Shown here in pieces: positions 53,901 to 62,307 of a stretch of 64,000 nucleotides of DNA. Source of the DNA: a virus. The position numbers and the translations under genes were made by a program. The stretch's first letter is position 1. Each line of letters opens with the position of its first letter. The stretch is from positions 1 through 64,000 of IMG/VR virus record IMGVR_UViG_3300020370_000004. One strand, given 5' to 3'. The notes below the pieces were generated by a model. That model saw only the letters and a program-made list of their open reading frames with translations, was not told the origin of the DNA and ran no database searches.

Positions 53901-56900
53901 GAATAGTCTCAGTCTCTTCTCCTTCAATATGTAAGATGTGATTTGCAGGATTAGTTCTAGTTACAGATGAGAGGCTATCATTACCAATAGCAGTAGTAAC
54001 AATATTGAAGAGAGTGTCCATCGCAGCATCAACTGTCGCACATATAGACGCATCGAATGTAACTCCTGTATTTGTTGTTTGCGTGTAACCATGTTGTCCT
54101 TGAATAGTAATAGAGGTGTTAATGATAATTTGAGCAGCAAACTCTTTTGCCTTGTTAAATGCCCATACTGATTGTGTTTCTTCACCATCTAGATGGACTG
54201 TATTTACATAGAAATTGGCAGCATCCCATACTTCACTATTACCACCATAACGTAAATTATAAGCAATTGCTTCGATGACATCAACGATATCATCCTCACA
54301 GTTCTGACTTCCACCAGGTACGCCAGGATAACCAGATGGTATACCAACTGTCTGATCTTGTAACATTTGATACACTGCTTCAGCAGCAATTAACTCTTTA
54401 TTGTCTTTTAGGAGGTTAGCAGCGTCAATATAAGCATTACCCTGTGATACTGTCTGACCAACATAAGAATTGATTGCTGCTAAACTAAACTGATTACCAC
54501 CATATCTTAAATCATTAGCAAATGCTGCTAATATTAGTCTTGTATCTCTAGCACAAGTTGTTGAATTGTATACAAGAGATGGATATGTGTAATTTAGATC
54601 ACCAATAACCTCTTCAACAATATAATCAATATTCTTAATAACTAAATCCCTAGCATCTTGGAACCTATCTCCACCAGAGTTATAAATGACACGTTGATCA
54701 TCAAGTAAGTTATGACCTGTAAGAGTTATTCTATTATTAGATACATCAACGATAGAAGAAGATGAACCATCGAATGAAAGTGATCTATCACTAATATCAT
54801 CTGCCTTATATGCAATACAAGATAAGATCTTTTGAATATCCAATAACTGCTTACCAAATACCTGAACCTCAGTTGGAACTGCTGCAGTATAATCTGCCTT
54901 ACCTAGAGCAAAGTTCTGGATCTGAGACATCTTACCAGTTGCTCTAGCAGATGGTTTAGGAATGATATATGTTGTACCATTAAAGGTAGATCCTATACTA
55001 TTTGTTGTTGGAACCCACCAATCAAATGAATTACCTGCATTAAGATTAAGAGATGGTTTAGATCTAAAGTCTTTAACACTTGCTTGTGATAGTACTTGTG
55101 TACCAACGACTTTAAAACCTGCAGGATGAGCAGCATACTTAAGTGGATTCTTCCAATCATTAATATTAATAGATGATGAGATATCATATGAGAATTCCTG
55201 ATACCTGTCACTGTCATATAGTCTCTGTTCGTTAAGATCTAAGAAACCAGTTGTCTTTTCCCATGTGGTTGCTGATGTACTGATTGGAGAAACCTCAAAT
55301 ACAGCATCTGCCCTAGTAAACTCATGGATCTGACCAAATGCAGCAGTCTCTTCACCAAATACAGGTTCACCGACTAAGAACTCACCTTCTACGATCTCCA
55401 CACTAACAACACGTCCAGAAGCATCCCAGTTCTTAACATAACCATATGCAGTATATGATGCAGTAGATGCACCCTGATAGATCCTCTCTCCGACAGAGAA
55501 AGTAGCAGGTTTCATAAACGCAGTAATGACATCACCTAAGTCAGTAGTCTGCAATGTGAAGTATGTCTGTCCTGTAACGGGATCACCAACTGGAGCTGAT
55601 GTAAATGAGATAGTAGTACCAAGATTAGCATTTGCAAGCGATGTAGCAAGTTTAATCTGGTTATCTGCTAGTCCATTTGCAGTGGTTGCTGCTACAGCAT
55701 AATATGTTGTATTCTCTGCTATTCCACCAGGAAACTGACCAGTAAGTTGCTGAAGGGTTACTTTTGTACCTGTTGGTATCTTAGTGTTATATGGGAAGTT
55801 AAGAGTGTTATTAGAAGTCAATCCAACCCATGTATGAGTTACTCTTGCTTTAACTGTAGGAGCAGCTAGGAAACCTCTACCTTCATTAATAATATTGATT
55901 ACCTGTATAACTTCATTCTCAACAATTGCCTGTGTCTCATATAATGATCCACTACCACCCTCTAGAACAATCTCAGGTGTTGATACAAAGTTTGCACCAC
56001 CATTAGTAATAGTGAAGTAATCAAGAACCTGAGTTCTTGTCAACTGAAGGTTATATGTGGTATTGAGTTCAGGTTTTAGAGTTCTATCGTGAGAATAGTT
56101 AAATGTAATATTATCACCAGCAATCTTAAGTATCTTACCCATGTCTGATGACTTGAGTAGTATAGAAGCACCAGAACCTGTTTTCTGAGTAATATTAACT
56201 ACTGGAGCACTTTGATACTGAACACCACCACTTTCTATGTTAATAGACTGAACACCCTCATTAAGGATAGTAGCATTGAACTTAGCATTAATACCGTTAC
56301 CACCACTAACTTCGATATTAGGAGCAGATAGATAACCAGATCCAGTATTTGTAACAGTTATTGTATCAACGGATGCATTTAATAGAGTAGAGATGGTTGC
56401 AGGATTAGCATGTGCCAGTTGATTAACTGTCACAGTAAAGTCTTCGTTAGATGCACCACCTGGTATCTTTGTACCATCAAAAGTGATAACATCACCTAAT
56501 GCATATGCAGTACCACCTGCAGTCACTGTGACAGTAGAAATCCTTCCATTACCATCTGTGACGACTGTGAAAGTAGCACCTGTACCATTGACAGGAGCAA
56601 CACTGGTTTGAGTTACACCAGTCGTAGTCTGGTCTGCGGTATATGTTCCATTACCAGCTGGTTGAACTAACGTAGTAACGGTATCCACAGATCCATAGTA
56701 AGGATCATCAAATATAACGTCTGGAGCAGACCTATAATTCGATCCTTGGTCTGTAACAGTCACTTCTGTAAGTGCACCACCACCAGAGACTACAGTTGCC
56801 ACAAGTGCTTGAGTTCCACTTATTGCACTAATAGAAGCTTGTGAATCCGCACTATACAGATTATTGGTTTCGGCAACCCCAGTAGAGAACATAATGTAAC

Positions 56901-59900
56901 CTTTGTTCGCAGCACCTGTTCTTTCGTTCCTAAGTGGTCTAATTCTTAATACTGAGGTAACTGGGTTCCAATTAATTACCTGACCTCTAGCAGTCTGGTT
57001 TCCTTGAGTTGTTTGCGAAATGAGGATCTCATTCGGCACAAATGACCCTAATATGTTTGTAACGGTTAAATCAACGTAATCTGGTAAAGTAACAACTCCA
57101 GTTGGTAAAGATGCGTTGTTATATCCAGATCCTTGGTTTGTAACGGATACATTTGATAAAGAACCCGAAATAGTCGATACAGCAGTTGCACCAGATCCAG
57201 CTCTGCTAGATCCACTTAATTTTGGAAGAGATGAGTAATTTCGACCAGGATCACCAATAGAGATAGTTGCAATACCTCCAGATGGATATATTGAGTTTGT
57301 GGTGTAAGTGATACCAGTTGTGTACCCACTTTCGGGTGCTACCTTCATTTCGTAGCTAAAACTTGTATCAGTCCTTGAAAATACTTGTTGAGTGCCTTTT
57401 ATCGGATCACTGATCGCTTGGAAGTAATTTCCACTAGTAGATCCTTGAATATCGAAATAATAGAAGATGCCAGGTAAATCTGTGACTAAAATCGTAATTG
57501 AGTTCTGATCGCCAGTAACTGAGTCTCTTTGTTCCTCAGTAATGTTCTTATAAGTGAAAATATCGGTATTTGCCGAATCTAACGTAAATGCAAGTGTTTT
57601 TCCAATATTACTTGTGTCAGAAGTGTCAAAAGTGTATTTGTGTCCATCAATCAGTTTTAACTTCGGTTCTTGAACATAAACCTCGGCATTTGTGATTGTT
57701 GCTGCAGCAATAGTTGCAAAGTTGCGTTTTACGGTAAATCTGTTTAATGTATCACTACGAACAACTGTATAGTCTGTCTTATTGTAAGACGCAGGTGATA
57801 CACCTGAGATATTGACTATATCGCCAATTTGGGTCTGATGAGCTTTATTAAGATGAATTTGTGCTTCAGTTTCAACTTGGGTCAATGTTATAGTGAAACC
57901 CGAACCTCCACCGTTACCTAAGTTCAAATCTGACGCAGTAATGGTGTCACCGACGTTATATGCAGTTCCCATCTCTGTAAGTGTAACATTTGTTACAGAA
58001 CCACCAGAAACGACGATAGTTGCAATTGCACCCTTACCAGATCCATTACTTGTTATGGGAACTCCAGAATATGTGCCATTTGTGTATCCAGACCCACCTG
58101 TGATGCTAGACCACCCATCCTGATACAAATTACCATCTGTACGCTTTCTCAAGTAAGTCCAGTCCATAGAACCGTCAGAAACAGTACCAGACTCATGAGT
58201 TGGTGCTGATGAACCAGATGTACCAGTTGAAGCAAGATAAACTCGGTCTTGAACGTAAATTAAGTCACCTAGATTATATGCAGTAGTATTTTGATATGCA
58301 GCAACAAGTTTCATGGTACGCATATCAGCATATTTGAAATGATACCTACCACCAATGATTTTTACTGTAAGAGACCTCGTATAGAGGTTATCTGATACAG
58401 AAATGACTTGACTGTCACCAACTTGCAAATAATGGTTCTCAGAAGTATTAACAGTTGCAAAATACCTGTTTTCACCTGTTACCTCGAACATAGTGATGTT
58501 ACTAACAGTTGTACCTTCAATAGCAGAGACTATTGCACTTACACCTTCTCCACCAGTGCCTGTATTATCAAATTGAAGTCTATCATTAACTTTATACTCT
58601 TTACCACCACCTTCAACTAAGTATTGGTCGATATTAGCTGATGAATACTTATTAGTACCTGATACAACCATAGAATCAGCAGTACCACCTCTAATGACTG
58701 GATAGTAACTGAAATACCCAATTCCATCTTCAAGATAAGTTAATATCTCACCAGTTTCCATCACAATCAATGTTGTGGTGTCTTCTAGTGCCAAGAAGAA
58801 GTCAACTCGGTTATCTAACTGTTTTCTCTTCGCTACAATGTTATCTGTACCGATAAATGGGGCTTTATACCTAACTGCGTCTTCTGTAAAGTTTTTCTGC
58901 AGACCATTACCATTCCAGTTAACAGCATCCGCTTCTGAGTAGAAATTAGGTCCTACAAAGTACGGAAACTTCGGTTCTCCCGCAGATCCCTTAATTGTAG
59001 CGAAATATGCATAAACTCCATTTGGATATTCTGGAGTAACGCAAAATCTTCCATTATATTGATCTAAATCACCATACCCTTCCGTATACTCATAATCTTC
59101 GATATAAGTTCCCATAGGGTCTGTCAGACCGCTTAGAAGGGCATCTCTAGAAGACTTTACATTATAAGATGATACCATCAACTTATATGAGTTGTATGGA
59201 GCAGTATTCTCTGGATCCTCGAACCCATAAGGTCCATATATCGGATGTCCGTCATATGCCCAACCAATAATCGGTGAATGAGAGGTTGGATTCAACTCAG
59301 TCAATGATTCATCAATATTATCCCTTAATAGGAACCTGAGTATCTTAGGATTGTACAAATATCCATATTCACCACCATATATCAAATAGTTCTCACCCTG
59401 CATCGTTGTACCGTTTGCAGTATCCACAGTTTTTCTATTTGTGAACTGATTTGAGGGTACACCGAGTTCTTCGTATGTTGCTGCTTCGTTAAATGTTAAT
59501 TCTGTTAAATTAGTCTGGAATTGTGCACCTGAGCCAGGATATACGATACTAATAGTCGTAGCACCTGCAGAATAGCCTGCACCCTTGTTTGTTATAACAA
59601 CACCAGTAACAATGTTGGTAGAAAGGTCAACTTGAGCAAATGCAGTAGCACCAACTCCGTCTCCAGTGATAATAACGTCAGGAGCACCAAAATATCCACT
59701 ACCACCAAATGTAACAATGATACTTTCAATCTTTCCGTTCAATATGGATGGATATGCAACAGCACCACTACCAGAGATCAATTTGATAGTTGGTTCGTAA
59801 GTATATTGACCACCTGCGTCAGTAATGTTGATGGTATCGACTGGACCTCGACAAGTTGCGGTTGCAGTTGCCCCAGAACCATTACCACCAGTAATTGTAA

Positions 59901-62301
59901 TAGTAGGAACGCTAGTATATCCAGATCCACCAGATACAAGACTAATACCAGTAACAGTACCCGATGTAATCTGTGCAATAGCAGATGCTTGGTTATCTGC
60001 GGTTGCTCCACCACCAGTAATTGATACAATAGGTTCTGTGGTGTATCCACTACCACCAGTAGTAACGTTTATAGCAGTTACAGAACCTTTTACGGAAACA
60101 GTAGCAGCTGCTGCTTCTCCTTCGTACTCCCATGTGATTTGACCGATTGTAGAGTCACCAGAAGTGTGTGTCGGGTATCCTGCATTGGGTGTTGTGCCAG
60201 GTCCGAGTGCTCTGTACCTATTACCGTTATATCTAACCCTTGTACCTGTACTATACTGTGTATTGATCTTATATTCTTCTTCAAACTCAACAGTGGGTGG
60301 GTTTGTGATATCATAACCTGATCCACCACTGAGTTTAGTGATAGACTTCAATCCACCATACTTATTCTTAGATTCTCCTTTATATGAGAAGAATGGGACA
60401 CCATTTGAAGAAATACCTATCTGACCAACAGGAGTAGCAGTTTTAGTACTCTTAGTTGATGGTACAAGAGGTATTCTCTTAAGATATCTCTGGTTGCCAG
60501 GATTTAAGTCTCCAGAACCGAAAGGACCAATATTATGCGATGGTACACCTGTACTAGTGACGATAGCATCTGTAGTACTCTTATAAGTGTTCTGTACATC
60601 TGTCGTATAGTCTTTAACAAGGTTATTAATTGAACCAATGGTACTTCTACCAAAGGCAAACTCTCTAGCAATGTAAAATTCAAACCCTGTTATACCACCA
60701 GCTGGTGTTGAGGAGAATATAAACTCAAATTCAAAATCATTGATAATACCTGCAATATCGTGCATATTATTGTAAACATCTTCAGGAGCATTGAGGATCC
60801 TAATGACATCATTCCTTTTTAAACGATGCTTCTCTTTTGTCCGAACAGTACAACGTACCGAACCATTGGCAGCAACGGTTCCTAGGGTCGCAGACTCGCC
60901 TCTGAGGGCACGTCTCACATTATATGTAAAACTATCCCATATTGGATCAATAGCATCAAAACCAGGTGCTGCTGGTGTTGTGACTTTACTGTCTGGAAGA
61001 TAATACCTACCTCCATCAGTTAGTACTACTCCTTTAGTACCACCATAGACTTTTAATTGAATTTCTGAGTTATCTACGTTGGAATACCCGTAAATCTTAA
61101 ATGCAGCGAATACTTCCTGACCTGCATCATGTGCTACACAGAGTGTATTCTCTCTAGCACGGGTACAACCCAAAAATTGAGTTACAGTCTTATCTGAATA
61201 GTTAATAATCTCATCTTCAATCCTAAATCGCCCATTTTGCTCTGGCCAACCGATTGTAGAGTCAACTGTAACTACTTGGTCAACTAATTGACCTCCTAAG
61301 TCATTTGCTAGGGTAGATTTGTATGGTGTAACAAATGTACCTAGTGAATTATTGGTATCTACGTCAATTTCAAAGATTGTACCACTTGCAGTGAAAACTT
61401 CAACAACTCCTTTAACGTAAATTCGAGCAGTAGCGACATTTGGGTCATTTTCGTCGTTTTCTTGGTATAATACTTGTCCAACAAGGTCAATAGGGTCTCC
61501 AGAGACAGCAACCGCACGAATAACCTCTCTGGAGGTGTAATATGCATCGGATGGTTTGAATATTCTCTCTCTTGGGTAGTTAACTTCTGATTCTACGCCA
61601 AATAGTGTTCTTAAGACAAACTGGAATGACCTTGTTGACCCCTTTGAAGCATAAAAGTCCTTAATACGCTTAATTACAGTACTTTCGGTTACACCACTTG
61701 CAAAATTCTTTGGATAAGTCGCTAAAAACTGTTCTTTGAACTTTCCAAGAACGTAAAGTGGGAAAATGTTGTTTAAATTAACAACTTTTGCTCCAAGTTC
61801 GTGAGTTGCAGCAGTTGTACTCTCAAATTGGTAAGTTCCAACCTCTCCAACTGCCTTTACAGCGTTAAATCCTCTTGCACATCCTTGAAATAGTGTTGAT
61901 CCCTTCTTTTCGTAGTAAATGATCTCATCATCTACCATCAAAAGACCTTCATCTGGGAAATCACGAGTAGATTCAACGTCAACTGCATCTGAAGTCGTTG
62001 TTAACGATGAAATAAGTGTGGTCTCAGTAACTAGACCTCCGTAATTATCAATATTATAATAATCTGACCAGTTTTGAATTACATCAAAACAATATCCTTT
62101 TAATTCTTGTGACTTATAGTAGTGTTTAACAAATGATATGAAGGTTGGATAATTTTCCTGTACAAACGAAGCAAACTGTCCCGTAACACTTAGGGATATT
62201 TGCGATTTCGATTCGGGACTAACCTCAGACGGTACTGGAGGTACAGATACCGTTGTGGTTGGCGTAGTCCACGAGCTAACCTTCCATGAAGAATTTGTCA
62301 T
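47947..62301 (-). CDS. giant baseplate/virion structural protein in the gp7 position (4784 aa)
   Basis: The largest gene here. Residues 1-300 (FASFVQENYPTFISFVKHYY, then GSTRSFQFVLRTLFGVESEV) look like a conserved baseplate-attachment head. Then come GSGY repeats (about 650-940), two Tyr/Gly-rich modules ending in Trp (ITWEYEG and MDWTYLR), and a YHYH-type domain (about 1005-1125, YDGHPIYGPYGFEDP). A cupredoxin-like domain lacking its ligands follows (about 1546-1628), then more GSGY repeats, helical C/GGN modules (about 2535-2870 and 4140-4290), and ten Cys/YPR repeats (about 3090-4120). Three INGVFQEP-type modules lie at about 2930-2990 and 4315-4470. It sits between gp6 and gp8, where T4 has gp7 (1032 residues); only position, not clear similarity, links it to gp7. 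The start follows gp6 by six bases, without a clear ribosome site. Confidence 0.75.
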   Translation of the reverse strand: MTNSSWKVSSWTTPTTTVSVPPVPSEVSPESKSQISLSVTGQFASFVQENYPTFISFVKHYYKSQELKGYCFDVIQNWSDYYNIDNYGGLVTETTLISSLTTTSDAVDVESTRDFPDEGLLMVDDEIIYYEKKGSTLFQGCARGFNAVKAVGEVGTYQFESTTAATHELGAKVVNLNNIFPLYVLGKFKEQFLATYPKNFASGVTESTVIKRIKDFYASKGSTRSFQFVLRTLFGVESEVNYPRERIFKPSDAYYTSREVIRAVAVSGDPIDLVGQVLYQENDENDPNVATARIYVKGVVEVFTASGTIFEIDVDTNNSLGTFVTPYKSTLANDLGGQLVDQVVTVDSTIGWPEQNGRFRIEDEIINYSDKTVTQFLGCTRARENTLCVAHDAGQEVFAAFKIYGYSNVDNSEIQLKVYGGTKGVVLTDGGRYYLPDSKVTTPAAPGFDAIDPIWDSFTYNVRRALRGESATLGTVAANGSVRCTVRTKEKHRLKRNDVIRILNAPEDVYNNMHDIAGIINDFEFEFIFSSTPAGGITGFEFYIAREFAFGRSTIGSINNLVKDYTTDVQNTYKSTTDAIVTSTGVPSHNIGPFGSGDLNPGNQRYLKRIPLVPSTKSTKTATPVGQIGISSNGVPFFSYKGESKNKYGGLKSITKLSGGSGYDITNPPTVEFEEEYKINTQYSTGTRVRYNGNRYRALGPGTTPNAGYPTHTSGDSTIGQITWEYEGEAAAATVSVKGSVTAINVTTGGSGYTTEPIVSITGGGATADNQASAIAQITSGTVTGISLVSGGSGYTSVPTITITGGNGSGATATATCRGPVDTINITDAGGQYTYEPTIKLISGSGAVAYPSILNGKIESIIVTFGGSGYFGAPDVIITGDGVGATAFAQVDLSTNIVTGVVITNKGAGYSAGATTISIVYPGSGAQFQTNLTELTFNEAATYEELGVPSNQFTNRKTVDTANGTTMQGENYLIYGGEYGYLYNPKILRFLLRDNIDESLTELNPTSHSPIIGWAYDGHPIYGPYGFEDPENTAPYNSYKLMVSSYNVKSSRDALLSGLTDPMGTYIEDYEYTEGYGDLDQYNGRFCVTPEYPNGVYAYFATIKGSAGEPKFPYFVGPNFYSEADAVNWNGNGLQKNFTEDAVRYKAPFIGTDNIVAKRKQLDNRVDFFLALEDTTTLIVMETGEILTYLEDGIGYFSYYPVIRGGTADSMVVSGTNKYSSANIDQYLVEGGGKEYKVNDRLQFDNTGTGGEGVSAIVSAIEGTTVSNITMFEVTGENRYFATVNTSENHYLQVGDSQVISVSDNLYTRSLTVKIIGGRYHFKYADMRTMKLVAAYQNTTAYNLGDLIYVQDRVYLASTGTSGSSAPTHESGTVSDGSMDWTYLRKRTDGNLYQDGWSSITGGSGYTNGTYSGVPITSNGSGKGAIATIVVSGGSVTNVTLTEMGTAYNVGDTITASDLNLGNGGGSGFTITLTQVETEAQIHLNKAHQTQIGDIVNISGVSPASYNKTDYTVVRSDTLNRFTVKRNFATIAAATITNAEVYVQEPKLKLIDGHKYTFDTSDTSNIGKTLAFTLDSANTDIFTYKNITEEQRDSVTGDQNSITILVTDLPGIFYYFDIQGSTSGNYFQAISDPIKGTQQVFSRTDTSFSYEMKVAPESGYTTGITYTTNSIYPSGGIATISIGDPGRNYSSLPKLSGSSRAGSGATAVSTISGSLSNVSVTNQGSGYNNASLPTGVVTLPDYVDLTVTNILGSFVPNEILISQTTQGNQTARGQVINWNPVTSVLRIRPLRNERTGAANKGYIMFSTGVAETNNLYSADSQASISAISGTQALVATVVSGGGALTEVTVTDQGSNYRSAPDVIFDDPYYGSVDTVTTLVQPAGNGTYTADQTTTGVTQTSVAPVNGTGATFTVVTDGNGRISTVTVTAGGTAYALGDVITFDGTKIPGGASNEDFTVTVNQLAHANPATISTLLNASVDTITVTNTGSGYLSAPNIEVSGGNGINAKFNATILNEGVQSINIESGGVQYQSAPVVNITQKTGSGASILLKSSDMGKILKIAGDNITFNYSHDRTLKPELNTTYNLQLTRTQVLDYFTITNGGANFVSTPEIVLEGGSGSLYETQAIVENEVIQVINIINEGRGFLAAPTVKARVTHTWVGLTSNNTLNFPYNTKIPTGTKVTLQQLTGQFPGGIAENTTYYAVAATTANGLADNQIKLATSLANANLGTTISFTSAPVGDPVTGQTYFTLQTTDLGDVITAFMKPATFSVGERIYQGASTASYTAYGYVKNWDASGRVVSVEIVEGEFLVGEPVFGEETAAFGQIHEFTRADAVFEVSPISTSATTWEKTTGFLDLNEQRLYDSDRYQEFSYDISSSININDWKNPLKYAAHPAGFKVVGTQVLSQASVKDFRSKPSLNLNAGNSFDWWVPTTNSIGSTFNGTTYIIPKPSARATGKMSQIQNFALGKADYTAAVPTEVQVFGKQLLDIQKILSCIAYKADDISDRSLSFDGSSSSIVDVSNNRITLTGHNLLDDQRVIYNSGGDRFQDARDLVIKNIDYIVEEVIGDLNYTYPSLVYNSTTCARDTRLILAAFANDLRYGGNQFSLAAINSYVGQTVSQGNAYIDAANLLKDNKELIAAEAVYQMLQDQTVGIPSGYPGVPGGSQNCEDDIVDVIEAIAYNLRYGGNSEVWDAANFYVNTVHLDGEETQSVWAFNKAKEFAAQIIINTSITIQGQHGYTQTTNTGVTFDASICATVDAAMDTLFNIVTTAIGNDSLSSVTRTNPANHILHIEGEETETIHAINKARDLMNLAVVNNLPAGTYTTINPVSDLSITLASDSCATVTSAITTLAKLMTDGIDNPSTLPQLNEGNYPNIRTGTPVTGLTNGNEYYVKYVDANTIEIRSIPGGPAINLTSVGTGSGHTLRCFIDGVNTQFKLTENGVPFTTRIGKTPDKDQLFVLANGIVQNPSNYTYASDIITFNKPLLGGSSVIAMYYDRQSYVSSFQLDTIGDEIKTFDVANGLTPGDGYSNGTYLNVPLKNRLGSGSGATADITVAGNEVTNVVLNQAGNGYTEDDVLGLSEIGEQLTTNYVPSTATYTPASGLLVLDIGNHTLTTNDTVRIANDALIFSCSYGGGGNQNYPRSTDPIGNLFDVPITATTGTTITVNALQGTSPTNTDAHTWQGLKTYQFQPSKVKYIPATGEMTLTAANHGMYKGDRIQIATDSLTFTCSKDNNSTNHTYPRISDPVGGAWVTIDSVTTDAFTVNVGRSERFQFTPSDSTYNAVTGDMTLTIGDHSLLAPIEHTATNAVYTPADGKVVITVTGHGMSNGDRVWIVDDSLSFTCTHGAGTKTYPRSTDPISNKFVEVFDVSNDTFTIQCLETVPSTNTTTHTFAGAQGAGIRQARDFVTVEENGLIFTCEMDDRATRHSYPRATDPAFNAPLAVKAVSGNVITVNVGKSPIVNYTPTDATYDPTTGVMELTIGSHNIIAGKSIKLAEGAVTFTCAQDGNTATKSYPRSLTDGFDVTGVNYNPDNGIMTVTSLAHGMVNGDWIKFKQESLTFTCSLDGNVAKKQYPRATDYAYDRWLKVSNVTNNTFDVVVLDTIPSTNTNTHLFSALPTRGPETVAYNATSGIMTINVEQFDVNNATYNATTGDMVLTIGTHNLTTLSKIRLDTDSLSWSCEYNGVTQTKTYPRSNGNDYVYNVDIPITSYTPTSITINVNGGQGAISHAVPHTFIGATAKCVKTGHGLSNGDFIKLKDDSLTFSCTQGLGNKTYPRASQATYTAGAGTTYDPNTGLMVVTTTINHAIQVGDKIKFDDGAVSFSCTAGSFPHTYVGGTVTNAVTVVTDSNTQKDVTNAVYNPTNGQVELTIGNHSYTTSDTVKIAANSLTFTCDEDSNATTHTYPRITDPAYEAVLPILAETANTITVQVGTAASTAATAYPRSGDYASGKWLEVYSRTANTFTVKVLSTIPSTNIAPHTFTTGAVNGITLKDPASQEFLPVSNVTFNSFDVQVLNTVPSTNTTTHTFILGDADAITIAPFEKKRDPFFDTALKVTATTATTISVDVLTTEQSTNTYSHAYSSALADSVITGGNYTHKFIAANAGAVKTGDRHTFVTANANSVTRGIVTHGVYAYNKLADAGRLIRANLEFIATTAYGRMLAANPSFNGDLYKVKCIRDTKLICDAVADNVEFGGNDATYDAANFYVGTVHLTGEEDQSVEVFNAARDICREVMRNITVTTNSTTQGSQIKDLNITNDSGNNVYDTNDCTDVASTITTLFGIVTTAVGTTAGGSGNLNSITRTSSGSPDFQIKVGTVTFDGSDTTFTAQVGGSTQVLPAQDNFLIFLNSTLQVKGSTQSYTYTGSTLTFNEAPLSGMDFYGFYFGKLELIDDLTPFFDNSKKNFTMKRDNEPISLESDNTSVIASNNLLIFINGVFQEPQTAYNLRGSIIEFSEAPRAGSDCTAFIFSGSAEDVLVSKTYNSVDPGDRLQVVSEGNDRLIATVSSSTSIDSYEYVGLRPIPAEFVATVSGQQVTQVTITNPGSNYENPPFLLFQGGGGGGAFAETEIEEGSGKVIGIKNLKGGNGYVTVPTVLPTHPLHLERKQRNRIISDSNLLGNSFLTSTITAADTTLNLQNVWYDVSQKYGFPDEAEVIIPFYNTVKQHWTAERILYGAKNTSANTLTVATGGRGYRGTTAHAHTILTGTFSSSGNVCTVTTSAAHNLITDMYQYLNFTSGMTVSGDDHVINGSYKVTVTGTTTFTVEIPYDLTTSGNVSLLPEVRLRSL
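49950..53040 (-). repeat. Cys/YPR repeat array in the 4784-residue protein
   Basis: About ten diverged copies of the unit also found in the 4202-residue protein. Typical pieces are SLTFTCS, NYPRSTDP, TYPRISDP, SYPRATDP, NTFDVVVLDTIPSTNT and THTF. One stretch (SVITGGNYTHKFIAANAGAV, near 49990-50070) is close to SVITGGNYAHTFISATSNGV in the other protein (near 23410-23505). Confidence 0.8.
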
Positions 62302-62307
62302 CTGTTA

